Shown here: positions 35,861 through 45,348 of the stretch, one piece after another
How the letters are laid out: every line of letters begins with the position of its first letter
Position numbering within the stretch: the first letter of the stretch is position 1
From: Lacibacter cauensis
GTDB lineage: Bacteria > Bacteroidota > Bacteroidia > Chitinophagales > Chitinophagaceae
Reading direction: 5' to 3'
Assembly (NCBI RefSeq): GCF_007830055.1
Contig: NZ_VLLE01000006.1
Coordinates: forward strand, 546,306-610,305
Length of the DNA stretch: 64,000 nt
Translations under genes and position numbers: made by a program
The notes under the pieces: model-generated
The model's input: the letters and a program-made list of their open reading frames with translations, nothing else
What the model was told of the DNA's origin: nothing
Databases searched by the model: none

Positions 35861-36537
35861 AGCTGCTCAATCACATAAAATACTTCTATTATATTGCTTC
35901 TAACTGGAGCTGCAAACTGGGGTGGTTTACATTTAAAAAAGAAATACAAGGGGAGCTCAAATACAGGATTGACACTACTGCGGCTATTAATGTTTCCAGG
36001 TTAAAACTGAAAGGCAACCAGTTGAAACATGCAACCGAGTACATGCCTGTAAACTATTTTACACTCGAAGCCTTACTTAAACGAATGCCTGATGCCGCAA
36101 AGAAAGGAACCTTTCTTGACATTGGCTGTGGTAAAGGACGAGCGATGTGTGTAGCAGCAGCGCACGGGTACAATAATGTTGAGGGAATTGATTTTGCCAA
36201 AGAGTTACTGGATGCTGCAGAAAAAAATCTTACTCGTATAAAAAAACAGCATTCACAACTTAACTACCAATTAATATGGGGTGATGTCAACTCTCTTTCA
36301 ATCGACGACCTTGTATCCACCATCTTTCTTTTTAATCCTTTTGATGAAGTGCTGATGAAACAGGTTATCCGCAAGATCAATAACAGCCTGGCGAAGCGTC
36401 CCCGGCGTCTGTTTGTTTTGTATTGTACCCCCCGGTTTGAGGAACTCTTTTTTGAAGAAGGATTTGATGTTGCTTTCCGAATTAAAAAGTTCAATTACCT
36501 CGAAGGTGTTATTCTGGAAAAAAGTAATACCCAGTAG
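35857..36537 (+). CDS. Class I SAM-dependent methyltransferase
   Basis: The 226-residue protein has the SAM-binding motif I FLDIGCGKGRAMCVAA (about residues 84-99) and motif II VEGIDFAKELLDAAEKNL. A later IWGDVNSLSIDDLVSTIFLFNPF matches the acidic/aromatic post-motifs. An N-terminal extension of about 80 residues is rich in aromatic and basic residues. The start is probably TTG at 35857, overlapping the recJ stop as TTGA. Substrate unknown. Confidence 0.82.
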   Translation: MKLLNHIKYFYYIASNWSCKLGWFTFKKEIQGELKYRIDTTAAINVSRLKLKGNQLKHATEYMPVNYFTLEALLKRMPDAAKKGTFLDIGCGKGRAMCVAAAHGYNNVEGIDFAKELLDAAEKNLTRIKKQHSQLNYQLIWGDVNSLSIDDLVSTIFLFNPFDEVLMKQVIRKINNSLAKRPRRLFVLYCTPRFEELFFEEGFDVAFRIKKFNYLEGVILEKSNTQ

Positions 36538-36685
36538 TTTTACGCAGAAGTTAATAAATATTTTACCTGAAAATTGCTGGCCGAAGCCTCATTCGCTTTA
36601 CATTTAATTTTCCATTATCCTGCCGATTAATCCGAATCCTTTCTCCTGTATTCTTCCATTTTTATTTTCTAATTAAACTAAAGCA

Positions 36686-39600
36686 ATGAGAAAACTTCAA
36701 CTGCAGCTGTTGCTGTGCTTTTTATTTTTAGCAACAGGAACCCTCTCTGGTTTTTCACAGGTAGTGATTAGCCAGGTTTACGGGGGCGGTGGTAACAGTG
36801 GCGCCACGTACACACACGATTTTATTGAATTGTTCAACAGGGGCACAAGTTCTGTAAGCCTCAGCGGTTGGTCGGTACAATACGCATCTGCCACGGGTAC
36901 TGCTTGGACAAAAACAGACCTAACCAATGTAACCCTCGCTCCGGGTCAATACTATTTAATTCAACAAGCTGTCGGAGCAGGTGGTACTACAGCGTTACCT
37001 ACGCCCGATGCTATCGGTACTATTGCTATGAGTGGTACTGCCGGCAAAGTAGCCCTGCTAAATACAAATACATTAATAACATCCGGCACTTCTTGTCCAA
37101 CAGGAAGTAATGTGCAAGACTTTGTTGGTTTTGGCACAACTGCCAACTGTTTTGAAGGTAGTGGATCAACGCCTGCCCCATCAAATACACTGGCTGTTTT
37201 ACGTGCTGCCAGTGGTTGTACTGATAATAATATCAACTCAACCGATTTTGCAACAGGCACACCAACTCCCCGGAATACTGCAACAAGCCTCAACCCTTGT
37301 TCAGGATCTGTGCTTTCGGTAAGTGCAAGCGCAGGCATTAATGCTTCCGAACCGGCAACAAATGGAACATTCAGTATAACAAGCTCTGCTCCTGCCCCGA
37401 CAGGTGGCATTTTGATTAATTATTCTTTAGCAGGAACTGCAACAGCTGGCGTAGACTACTCCAACGCATCAACCGGATCTGTTACTATTCCGGCCGGAAG
37501 TTCATCGGCAACGGTTACCATTAACGTATTGAACGATGCAGATATCGAGGCTGCAGAAACAGTGCTGCTTACAATTACATCTGTAAGTAGTCCTGCTGTT
37601 ATTGGTGGTGCTACTGCAACCATTAATTTATTAGACGATGATGTTCCGGCTCCGGGCGCCATTCTCTTAAGCACAAGTTATGCGCAGAACTTTAATACAC
37701 TCGCAAGCACCGGCACTGGTTTAGTTTGGACGAATAACTCAACAATTGCAGGTTGGTATTCATCCCGTACAACCTATAATAGCGGAACCGGAAGTTCGAA
37801 TACAGGTGCTCTTTATAGTTTTGGTGATGCGTTGAGCACAGAAAGAGCATTGGGCTCTGTTGGTTCAAGTGGTACAGGAACAGTTTTCTATGGTGCACGC
37901 TTTAAGAACAACAGCGGCGCTACTATTACCAAACTTAAAATCACTTACAAAGGTGAGCAATGGCGAAATGGTGGAAGTGGAACAAGCAATACAGTAAATT
38001 TCGCTTTCCAAAGCAGTGCTTCAGCACTTACATCGCTTACAAGCGGCACATGGACCCCCATCACTGATTTGAATTTTACCAGCCCTGTTACCGAAGCATC
38101 TGCAACAGCTTTGGATGGCAACGCTACCGCCAATTCAACAGGCATTTCCTACACAATCAGAAATCTGAACATTGCACCAAACGATGAGATCATGATCCGT
38201 TGGGAAGATATCGATCACAACGGTTCAGATCATGGTTTGGCCATTGACGATTTCACCATCGAAGCAAATCCTGTTGATCTTATCCCCCCAACCGCAACCA
38301 TGCTGTCGCCGTTAAATGGTGCAACAAATATTGCTGTAAACTTCACATCGTCGATTACTTTCAACGAAGATGTTGTAAAGGGAAGCGGCAATATCATATT
38401 AAAGAAAGCAAGCGACAATAGCATTGTTCGTACAATTGCCGTAAATGATGCCGTATTAAACGGTCGTACGTTGAGTGTGAACGTAACCAATTTACAGGTT
38501 AACACTGCTTATTATTTTGAAGTGGCGGCCGGTGTTGTAACCGATCTCGAAGGCAATCCGTTTGCCGGCATTACCGGCAGCAGTACATGGGCATTTACAA
38601 CCGGTATCAACATTTATGTTGCCAATTTTCAAAACTGCTCTTCCGCTTTAAGCGATGGCTTTACACAATACAGCCAGCTGGGAAGCATTGTATGGGCATG
38701 TACACCATTTGGTCGTGATCCGAATTCGACTACTGCATCACTTGCAAATGGAGTTCAAATAAATGGTTTTGCAGGCGGCACCAATGTTCCCAATACCGAT
38801 TGGTTGATTTCGCCTTCGTTCGATTTGACTGCAACAGATTATCCATTGCTTTCGTTCTGGAGCCGTACAGCATTTAACGGTCAGCCATTACAATTGAAAG
38901 TTTCTACTGATTATGTAAGCGGAGATCCTTCTGCTGCAACGTGGACGGATATTAATGGCAAGTTCCCCGGACAAACTTCTAACGTATGGACCTTGTCAGA
39001 AAACATCAACCTTTCTGCATTCAAAGGAAGCAATGTACATTTTGCATTCGTGTATGTGTCGGATGATGATGAAGGTGCACGTTGGACACTGGATGATATT
39101 GCGCTTGGCAATTCACCTGTTCCTCCGCCACCAAGCTTAACTGTAAGCACAACTGATATGCAGTTTGCATTTGCAGCTGCAGGCAGTACAGCCGATAAAA
39201 CATTTACACTGGTTGGCAACGATCTTACAAATGATATTACACTCACAGCAACAGGAGCTTTTGGCTTATCGAAAGATGGTGTTACGTTCAGCTCTTCTGT
39301 TACGTATACTGTTGCAGAAGCAAACAACCTCTTTAAAACAATCACTGTACGTTTTGCTCCAACACAAAACAACCAAAATTTTACAGGAAGCATCAGTATC
39401 AACAGTGGCGATCTTACTGCAGCCATCAGTCTTGGCGGTTCCAGTATTGATCCTGTTACAACACTGGAAGTAGTCAACTGGAACGTGGAATGGTTTGGCA
39501 GTGTTGACAACGGACCAACAAATAACGATCAACAGCAACAGAACGTAAAAACAATTCTCAGCAATCTTAATGCAGATGTTTATGCATTGGCTGAAGTAGT

Positions 39601-41293
39601 AAGTGAGGAACGTTTAGCTGCGATAGTAAGCCAGATGCCCGGCTATACGTATGCTATCAGCAACTACGGTTCGCATACAAATACAAGTGCTAACCCGCCT
39701 TCGGCGTTAGCAAGTGCACAGAAGCTGGCCTTTATTTACAAAACTTCTGTACTGAGTAATGTAAGTACTACAGCGTTGTTATCGCAAGGCATTAACTCTG
39801 CTGCCGATCTTACAAACCCTGCTTACAATTATTGGGCAAGCGGTCGTTTCCCATATATGTTGAGCGCCGATGTTACGTTGAATTGTGTAACCAAACCAGT
39901 GAAGTTTATCCTGGTACATGCAAAGGCAAATACATCACCTACTACTGAATCGTATAACAGAAGAAAGCGTGGTGCAGATACACTGCATTACATCTTGCAG
40001 CAGAACTATGCGAACGACAACATCATTATCCTTGGTGATTATAATGATGACTTGGATCAATCCATTACTGCCGGATTTACAACCACATCGTACTCCATTT
40101 TCACAAACGATGCTGCAAACTTTACACCGGTAACACTGCCGTTGAGTTTAGCAGGCAAAAAATCGACGGTAAGTTATAATGATGTAATTGATCATGTAAC
40201 TGTTTCGAACGACCTCGTTACAGATTATCTGCCTGCCAGCGCTAAAATTCTTACCGATGTTACATCGCTGGTAAGCAATTATGGTTCTACTACATCCGAT
40301 CACTACCCCGTATTCAGTCGTTACCGTTTTGCAAACACCACTGCACCTGCAGTAACAACCTGCACAGCTGAAGTAAAATTCTGTGCGGTTGAAAACAATA
40401 CGTACAGCGTTCCTGCTTTTGTTGCTACAGACGATTGCGGCGATGCCCTATCCTACAGCTACAGCATCAGCGGAGCTACCGAACGCAGCGGCATCGGTAA
40501 TAATGCAAGTGGCGTATTTAATATCGGAACCAGTGTTATTGTATGGACAGCAACTGACGATTGGGGTAACCAGGCAACCTGCAGCACTACAGTAATTGTA
40601 AACAGCAATCCTGTTGTTACAATTGCCGATGCATATGCTTTGCCAACAGGTACATTGCCCAACACCGTTTATATTGGTTATGCTCCTGCATCATCTATTA
40701 CATTAACAGCTTCGGCAAGTGGCGGAACTACAGCGTACAATTACAGCTGGTCAAGTGGTTCAACTGCTGCAACAACAACAGTAAGCCCGCAAACTGCAAC
40801 AGTGTATACGGTTACAGTAACCGATGCCAATGGTTGTACAGCAACTGCTGAGAAAGCAATTGATGTACTCGATATCAGAAGTGGTAAAAAGCTTGATAAG
40901 GTTACCGTTTGTCACCTTACGGGAAGTGGCCAACATGCAATCAGCATCAGTAAGGAAGATGTAGCCGACCATCTGGCACATGGCGATATGCTTGGAAGCT
41001 GCATAGCAACACAGCCGTCAGTAGCAAGCCGTATAGTACCGGTAAGTAGCGCACTGGCCGTTCAGGTATTACCTAACCCATCTACATCAGTATTTACTTT
41101 ACTGGTAAGCAGCCAGCGTACCGAGCGTATTGTTGTACGGGTGTTGGATGTGCAGGGTCGGGTACTGGAACAACAAATAAATAATGGCCAAAACCAGCCG
41201 GTTAAGGTTGGCGAAGGCTTCCGCCCGGGTATTTATTTCGCAGAAATAATCCAAGGCAATGAGCGCAAACTCATCAAACTGCTGAAACTGTAA
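36686..41293 (+). CDS. T9SS-exported multidomain protein with lamin-tail and endonuclease/exonuclease/phosphatase domains
   Basis: The 1535-residue protein has a signal peptide ending SGFSQ. In order it shows a lamin-tail domain (about 26-200, DFIELFNRGTSSVSLSGWSVQY), Calx-beta (207-318, GVDYSNASTGSVTIPAGSSS), an unassigned segment, an SbsA-like Ig domain (533-640), a choice-of-anchor J-type domain (643-813, TDWLISPSFDL), and another Ig-like domain. An EEP-type nuclease/phosphatase domain follows (about 927-1213; LEVVNWNVEWFG, IILGDYNDDLD, TSDHYPVFSRYRF), then an HYR-like domain, a PKD-like domain, a VCHLTGSGQHAI...HLAHGDMLGSC cysteine motif (about 1400-1439) and a C-terminal T9SS sorting domain (VLPNPSTSVFTLLV onward, near 1460). 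The EEP core with Asn, Glu, Asp-Asn and Asp-His suggests extracellular nuclease activity. It stands alone, with a terminator after it. Confidence 0.88.
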   Translation: MRKLQLQLLLCFLFLATGTLSGFSQVVISQVYGGGGNSGATYTHDFIELFNRGTSSVSLSGWSVQYASATGTAWTKTDLTNVTLAPGQYYLIQQAVGAGGTTALPTPDAIGTIAMSGTAGKVALLNTNTLITSGTSCPTGSNVQDFVGFGTTANCFEGSGSTPAPSNTLAVLRAASGCTDNNINSTDFATGTPTPRNTATSLNPCSGSVLSVSASAGINASEPATNGTFSITSSAPAPTGGILINYSLAGTATAGVDYSNASTGSVTIPAGSSSATVTINVLNDADIEAAETVLLTITSVSSPAVIGGATATINLLDDDVPAPGAILLSTSYAQNFNTLASTGTGLVWTNNSTIAGWYSSRTTYNSGTGSSNTGALYSFGDALSTERALGSVGSSGTGTVFYGARFKNNSGATITKLKITYKGEQWRNGGSGTSNTVNFAFQSSASALTSLTSGTWTPITDLNFTSPVTEASATALDGNATANSTGISYTIRNLNIAPNDEIMIRWEDIDHNGSDHGLAIDDFTIEANPVDLIPPTATMLSPLNGATNIAVNFTSSITFNEDVVKGSGNIILKKASDNSIVRTIAVNDAVLNGRTLSVNVTNLQVNTAYYFEVAAGVVTDLEGNPFAGITGSSTWAFTTGINIYVANFQNCSSALSDGFTQYSQLGSIVWACTPFGRDPNSTTASLANGVQINGFAGGTNVPNTDWLISPSFDLTATDYPLLSFWSRTAFNGQPLQLKVSTDYVSGDPSAATWTDINGKFPGQTSNVWTLSENINLSAFKGSNVHFAFVYVSDDDEGARWTLDDIALGNSPVPPPPSLTVSTTDMQFAFAAAGSTADKTFTLVGNDLTNDITLTATGAFGLSKDGVTFSSSVTYTVAEANNLFKTITVRFAPTQNNQNFTGSISINSGDLTAAISLGGSSIDPVTTLEVVNWNVEWFGSVDNGPTNNDQQQQNVKTILSNLNADVYALAEVVSEERLAAIVSQMPGYTYAISNYGSHTNTSANPPSALASAQKLAFIYKTSVLSNVSTTALLSQGINSAADLTNPAYNYWASGRFPYMLSADVTLNCVTKPVKFILVHAKANTSPTTESYNRRKRGADTLHYILQQNYANDNIIILGDYNDDLDQSITAGFTTTSYSIFTNDAANFTPVTLPLSLAGKKSTVSYNDVIDHVTVSNDLVTDYLPASAKILTDVTSLVSNYGSTTSDHYPVFSRYRFANTTAPAVTTCTAEVKFCAVENNTYSVPAFVATDDCGDALSYSYSISGATERSGIGNNASGVFNIGTSVIVWTATDDWGNQATCSTTVIVNSNPVVTIADAYALPTGTLPNTVYIGYAPASSITLTASASGGTTAYNYSWSSGSTAATTTVSPQTATVYTVTVTDANGCTATAEKAIDVLDIRSGKKLDKVTVCHLTGSGQHAISISKEDVADHLAHGDMLGSCIATQPSVASRIVPVSSALAVQVLPNPSTSVFTLLVSSQRTERIVVRVLDVQGRVLEQQINNGQNQPVKVGEGFRPGIYFAEIIQGNERKLIKLLKL

Positions 41294-41314
41294 AAAGCAA
41301 AAGCCTTGATAATC

Positions 41315-41346
41315 AAAGCGCCCCGCCAAAACGGGGCGCTTTTTTT
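41315..41346 (+). terminator. Terminator after the T9SS nuclease
   Basis: AAAGCGCCCCG, a short loop, and CGGGGCGCTTT form a GC-rich stem with a T run after it, 22 bp past the stop. Confidence 0.9.
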
Positions 41347-41454
41347 GCAACACTTTTTTGCAAAGCCTTTACAGTATTAGCTTTGCCGACTGCAACAATG
41401 CCTAAATGCCTGAAAAAACAGGGCTTTCGTGAAACAAGTTCGGCTGTATTCCCC

Positions 41455-41462
41455 TACCTTTG
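41455..41462 (+). promoter_or_regulatory. Candidate -7 element of the rpsF operon
   Basis: TACCTTTG fits TAnnTTTG and is the same variant used at the rRNA operon. It leaves a leader of about 85 nt before rpsF. No TTTG -33 box lies at the standard distance. Confidence 0.5.
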
Positions 41463-41469
41463 CAGCCCC

Positions 41470-41532
41470 AAATCTGTATTGGCAGATTTCCCAACCGCAA
41501 GGAAGGGATCCGATGGGTAAACCCAATTTTTA
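41470..41532 (+). ncRNA. Candidate structured leader of rpsF (possible bS6:bS18 binding site)
   Basis: Two hairpins lie between the putative promoter and rpsF. AAATCTG/CAGATTT with a 6-nt loop is at 41470-41489. TGGG-TAAA-CCCA at 41514-41525 is directly preceded by TCCGA. An exposed CCG next to a short hairpin is the recognised feature of the bS6:bS18 autoregulatory leader found in many bacteria. The outer stem here is weak and rich in G-U pairs, so the assignment is tentative. Confidence 0.4.
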
Positions 41533-41553
41533 ATTTTTAAATCACAAACAGTA

Positions 41554-41907
41554 ATGAACAATTACGAAATGATGGTGATTTTTACCCCTGTTCTGTCTGA
41601 TGACGAATTCAAGGCAGCACAAAAACGCTACATCGACCTGGTTACCGCTAACGGCGGCGAACTGGTTCATAGCAACCCTTGGGGTTTAAAGTCACTCGCT
41701 TATCCGATCGAGAAAAAAACAACCGGTATCTATTGGGTTGTTGAGTACAAAGCTCCTTCTGACTTTAATGCGAAACTGAACATTCAGATTCACCGTGATG
41801 AGCAAGTGCTCCGTCACATGTACACTGCACTCGACAAATACGCCGTTGAGTACAATGCAAAAAAGAGAAGTGGCGTAGCATCTTCAACTGAAAAAGCGGA
41901 GGCGTAA
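41554..41907 (+). CDS. rpsF: 30S ribosomal protein bS6
   Basis: The 117-residue protein begins MNNYEMMVIFTPVLSDDEFK and has SLAYPIEKKTTGIYWVVEY and VLRHMYTALDKYAV, the bS6 ferredoxin-like core. A short Lys/Ser/Glu tail follows. bS6 pairs with bS18 on the platform of the small subunit. It is first in rpsF-rpsR-rplI and may be autoregulated through the leader upstream. rpsR starts 3 bp after its stop. Confidence 0.97.
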   Translation: MNNYEMMVIFTPVLSDDEFKAAQKRYIDLVTANGGELVHSNPWGLKSLAYPIEKKTTGIYWVVEYKAPSDFNAKLNIQIHRDEQVLRHMYTALDKYAVEYNAKKRSGVASSTEKAEA

Positions 41908-41910
41908 GTC

Positions 41911-42174
41911 ATGGCAAAGAATGAAATCAAATACCTGACGGCGATCAAAACCGAGAAACCTCGTAAAAAATATTGCCGCTTCAAGAAGTATGGTATCCGT
42001 TACATCGATTATAAAGATGTTGAGTTCCTGAAAAAGTTTTTGAACGAGCAGGGTAAAATTCTTCCCCGTCGTTTAACCGGTAACTCTTTAAAGTACCAAC
42101 GTAAATTATCAGATGCTGTTAAGAAAGCACGCCAGATGGCGCTGTTGCCTTACGTAACTGATTTGTTGAAATAA
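41911..42174 (+). CDS. rpsR: 30S ribosomal protein bS18
   Basis: The 87-residue protein has the bS18 core: [41 protein letters not shown] and [14 protein letters not shown]. It follows rpsF directly. In Bacteroidota ribosomes bS6, bS18 and bS21 are known to sequester the 16S anti-Shine-Dalgarno tail, which fits the lack of Shine-Dalgarno sequences here. Confidence 0.98.
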   Translation: MAKNEIKYLTAIKTEKPRKKYCRFKKYGIRYIDYKDVEFLKKFLNEQGKILPRRLTGNSLKYQRKLSDAVKKARQMALLPYVTDLLK

Positions 42175-42199
42175 AATCATTAGTGAACCTTTCCCTAAC

Positions 42200-42216
42200 T
42201 CCCGCCAACAGCGGGA
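42200..42216 (+). other. Hairpin in the rpsR-rplI spacer
   Basis: TCCCGC-CAACA-GCGGGA forms a 6-bp GC-rich stem without a T tract, so it is not a terminator. It may stabilise or space the message between rpsR and rplI. Confidence 0.4.
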
Positions 42217-42258
42217 AGACAGTGTAAAAACTGGGTTACGGAAACTAAAAACAAAACA

Positions 42259-42708
42259 ATGGAAGTAATCTTAATTCAGGATGTGAACACACTCGGCGGT
42301 AAGAACGAGGTAGTTAAAGTAAAGAACGGTTATGCCCGTAACTTTCTCATCCCTCAAAAATTCGCTGTAGAAGCTTCACCTTCTAACCTGAAGCAGTTAG
42401 CAGAACGTTTAAAAGTACAGAAGAAGAAAGAAGATGCAATGATGGCTGAAATTAAGTCGGTTATTGCTAAGCTTACTGAAGCTCCTGTAAAACTTACTGC
42501 TAAAACAGGCACAAGCGGCAAAATTTTCGGTAGCGTAACCACTGTAATGATTGCACGTGCAATCCGTGAGCAGAAAGGTTATGAAATCGATCGCCGTAAG
42601 ATTCACCTGACTGATGAAGTGAAAGAGCTTGGTACTTACAAAGCAAAAGTTGATTTTGCAAACGGTAACGAAGCTGAAATTGAACTGGAAATCGTAGCAG
42701 AAGCTTAA
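42259..42708 (+). CDS. rplI: 50S ribosomal protein bL9
   Basis: The 149-residue protein matches bL9. The N-terminal rRNA-binding domain reads MEVILIQDVNTLGGKNEVVK and VKNGYARNFLIPQKFAV, a long connecting helix follows, and the C-terminal domain has KTGTSGKIFGSVTTVMIARAI and LGTYKAKVDF. It is third in the operon after an 84-bp spacer containing a small hairpin and is followed by a terminator. Confidence 0.98.
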   Translation: MEVILIQDVNTLGGKNEVVKVKNGYARNFLIPQKFAVEASPSNLKQLAERLKVQKKKEDAMMAEIKSVIAKLTEAPVKLTAKTGTSGKIFGSVTTVMIARAIREQKGYEIDRRKIHLTDEVKELGTYKAKVDFANGNEAEIELEIVAEA

Positions 42709-42732
42709 TTCCCTTCAATTGAAAATAAACAG

Positions 42733-42761
42733 AAGTCCCGCTTTTTTAGCGGGACTTTTTT
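42733..42761 (+). terminator. Terminator after rplI
   Basis: AAGTCCCGCT, a short T loop and AGCGGGACTT form a 10-bp stem followed by a T run, 25 bp after the stop. Confidence 0.9.
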
Positions 42762-42786
42762 ATTTTCACTACAGATATCATTTTCT

Positions 42787-44421
42787 ATGCTGCATAAAAC
42801 ACTTTACCCACTTCTGTTTTGCTGCTTGTTTGCACTTGCTTTACCTGCTTGCAAATCATCGAACGGAAAAAACCACGAACAAACTGCTGATACCATTCCG
42901 AAAAAGCAACCTGCCGACATTACACTGCCCGGCAACTTCAGCACACAAACCCAACTTAAGTTCGACAGCTCGGCTATTCCTGCTTTCTTTAAACAATATC
43001 CAAAGCTAAAAGTATACGAAAAAGAGCTTCTGAATTTTTATCGTCAGCGTAATTACGCTTATGCCTGGTTCGATCAAAATGGCATTCTTGAACAGGCAGG
43101 TAATCTCTACAATAAGATTGAAAACATTTCTGACGAAGGTGTTACGCCAAAGCTTATTTACCACAACGAGTTTCATGCGTTGATGGATAACGATTCAACA
43201 GAAACTTTTACCGGGCAGCCCAACAGCAGCATTGAACTGATGCTTACTGCACAATATTTCTTTTATGCTAAAACGATCTGGACAGGGCTTGGTGCTAAAG
43301 GAATGCAGGCAAGTAACTGGAACCTGCCACGAAAAAAATTATCCTATGTTGCGTTTCTGGATTCGTTACTGAATGTTCCTTCGTCTGCTTTCATGAGTAC
43401 AGAACCGGTATTCCGGCAATATGGATTACTCAAAAACTTTTTAAAACAATACCGCAGCATTGAACAAAGCGGCAAATGGAAACCGATAAAAGCAGATAAA
43501 AAAAGTTATCGCTTGGGCGACAGCAGCAAAGTAATTACCGAAATAAAAGAACATTTGCAGTTGCTGGGCGATCTTAAACGCAACAACCAATCGAACCTGT
43601 TTGATGCAGAGCTGGAAACTGCAGTGAAGAATTTTCAGCAACGGTACGGCATTAAAGATGATGGCATTGTTGGCAGAAGTATGATTGCAGAACTCAATTT
43701 TCCCTTAGCGAAACGTATTGAGCAGATCATTGTAAACATGGAGCGTTGCCGTTGGTTACCTGTTGCACTCAACCGTGATTATATTGTTGTCAACATTCCC
43801 GAATTTAAATTCCATGCGTACGAAAACGATTCACTTGCATGGAGTATGAATGTGGTGGTTGGTACAGAACTGAACAAAACCGCCATCTTTAACGGCATGT
43901 TGAATACGGTTGTGTTTAGTCCGTATTGGAATGTACCAACAAGCATCAAGAACAAAGAAATTTTACCTGCCATCCGTCGTAACAAAAATTATCTTGAACG
44001 TAACCACATGGAATGGAATGGCAACAACATCCGTCAAATTCCTGGCCCGTGGAATGCACTGGGAAAGGTAAAATTCCTGTTCCCGAACAGCCACAGTATT
44101 TATTTGCACGACACACCTTCCAAATCGTTGTTCAGCCAGGACAGACGGGCCTTCAGCCATGGATGTATTCGTGTGGAAGAACCAAGACGTTTAGCAATTT
44201 ATGTATTACGTCATCAACCCGAATGGACAGAAGCCCGCATCGACTCGGCCATGAATGCCGAAAAAGAATTTTATGTGAAAGTGGCGAAACCAATACCAGT
44301 GTTTATTGCTTATTTTACTGCCTGGGTCGACCGTGATGGACGGATCAATTTCCGGAACGATCTGTATAAAAGAGACAGCCGGCTTGCAGAAATGATCATC
44401 GAAAATTCAAACCTTAAATGA
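42787..44421 (+). CDS. L,D-transpeptidase lipoprotein (YcbB/LdtD type)
   Basis: The 544-residue protein starts with a lipoprotein signal ending LALPACKSS. It has an N-terminal scaffold region, a peptidoglycan-binding-1 segment (about 235-300; LFDAELETAVKNFQQRYGIK, DDGIVGRSMIAELN), and a YkuD catalytic domain with Cys460 in AFSHGCIRVEEPRRLA and HDTPSKSLF upstream. It should form 3-3 cross-links or attach lipoproteins to peptidoglycan in the periplasm. The scaffold plus catalytic size is that of YcbB-like enzymes. Its stop overlaps the aldo/keto reductase start by 4 bp (ATGA), though the two functions are unrelated. Confidence 0.93.
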   Translation: MLHKTLYPLLFCCLFALALPACKSSNGKNHEQTADTIPKKQPADITLPGNFSTQTQLKFDSSAIPAFFKQYPKLKVYEKELLNFYRQRNYAYAWFDQNGILEQAGNLYNKIENISDEGVTPKLIYHNEFHALMDNDSTETFTGQPNSSIELMLTAQYFFYAKTIWTGLGAKGMQASNWNLPRKKLSYVAFLDSLLNVPSSAFMSTEPVFRQYGLLKNFLKQYRSIEQSGKWKPIKADKKSYRLGDSSKVITEIKEHLQLLGDLKRNNQSNLFDAELETAVKNFQQRYGIKDDGIVGRSMIAELNFPLAKRIEQIIVNMERCRWLPVALNRDYIVVNIPEFKFHAYENDSLAWSMNVVVGTELNKTAIFNGMLNTVVFSPYWNVPTSIKNKEILPAIRRNKNYLERNHMEWNGNNIRQIPGPWNALGKVKFLFPNSHSIYLHDTPSKSLFSQDRRAFSHGCIRVEEPRRLAIYVLRHQPEWTEARIDSAMNAEKEFYVKVAKPIPVFIAYFTAWVDRDGRINFRNDLYKRDSRLAEMIIENSNLK

Positions 44422-45293
44422 GTTATTCCAGAATTATAGCAGGCACCATGAAATGGGGTGCATGGGGTGCACACTTTAATACAGCCGCATACGAAGCAAT
44501 GATCAAAAATTGTTTGCAGCTGGGTGTTACTACTTTTGACCATGCAGATATTTATGGTGACTATACAACAGAAGAAGAATTTGGTAAGGTGTTGAAACAC
44601 GAGCCTTCGCTAAGGCAGCAAATGCAACTCATTACCAAATGCGGCATTCGAATGCTTTCTGCTCATCGTCCGCAGCATAAAATAAAATCGTACGATACAT
44701 CCTTCACCCATATCACACAATCAGTTGAGCAATCCTTAAAAAATCTCTCCACCGATTATATTGATTGTTTACTCATTCATCGTCCTGATCCTTTATTCAA
44801 TGCAGAAGAAGTAGCTGCAGCATTTGAGCAATTGCAGAAAGAAGGTAAAGTATTACAGTTTGGCGTATCCAACTTTCGCAAATGGCAGGTTGATCTTATC
44901 CGCAGCCGATTCCCCATCAGTGTCAATCAAATTGAATGTTCAGTGTTGCATCTCGATCCGTTTGGCGATGGCACACTCGATCAATGTCAGCAACACAGCC
45001 TTATTCCAATGGCATGGAGCCCGTTGGGTGGTGGCAATTTATTTGCCGACGATGAAGATGAACGTAACAAACGGATTCTTGCCGTGGCCAACTTGCTTGC
45101 CGATAAATACAATGCTTCTGCAGATGTATTATTGTTCAGCTGGCTGCTCACACATCCATCCCGCATTTATCCTGTAACCGGCACCTCTAAAATTGAGCGC
45201 ATAAAAGCCGCTGTAGATGCAACGAATATTAAACTTGAACGTGAAGACTGGTTTATGATGTGGCGAGCAAGCACGGGAAGAGAAGTTGCTTAA
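44418..45293 (+). CDS. Aldo/keto reductase (YdhF-like)
   Basis: The 291-residue protein is a complete AKR barrel with tetrad Asp41 (FDHADIYGDYT), Tyr46, Lys74 (LITKCGIR) and His121 (LLIHRPDPL). LQFGVSNFRKWQVDLI, PMAWSPLGGGNLF and PVTGTSKIERIKAAVDA bind NADPH. The gene starts inside the L,D-transpeptidase stop (ATGA overlap), so they are co-transcribed. The substrate is not evident; YdhF-like enzymes are general carbonyl reductases. Confidence 0.93.
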   Translation: MSYSRIIAGTMKWGAWGAHFNTAAYEAMIKNCLQLGVTTFDHADIYGDYTTEEEFGKVLKHEPSLRQQMQLITKCGIRMLSAHRPQHKIKSYDTSFTHITQSVEQSLKNLSTDYIDCLLIHRPDPLFNAEEVAAAFEQLQKEGKVLQFGVSNFRKWQVDLIRSRFPISVNQIECSVLHLDPFGDGTLDQCQQHSLIPMAWSPLGGGNLFADDEDERNKRILAVANLLADKYNASADVLLFSWLLTHPSRIYPVTGTSKIERIKAAVDATNIKLEREDWFMMWRASTGREVA

Positions 45294-45348
45294 CGGTTCT
45301 TCGGGAAAACGGTTGTAGTTTCGTGCACTTATTCACTAAATCCTCTTT

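Noticed and set aside
38911..39510. A 199-residue minus-strand frame inside the T9SS nuclease gene
   Set aside because: It lies wholly within a long, domain-rich plus-strand gene and has a Val/Ser/Pro-biased composition typical of an antisense shadow.
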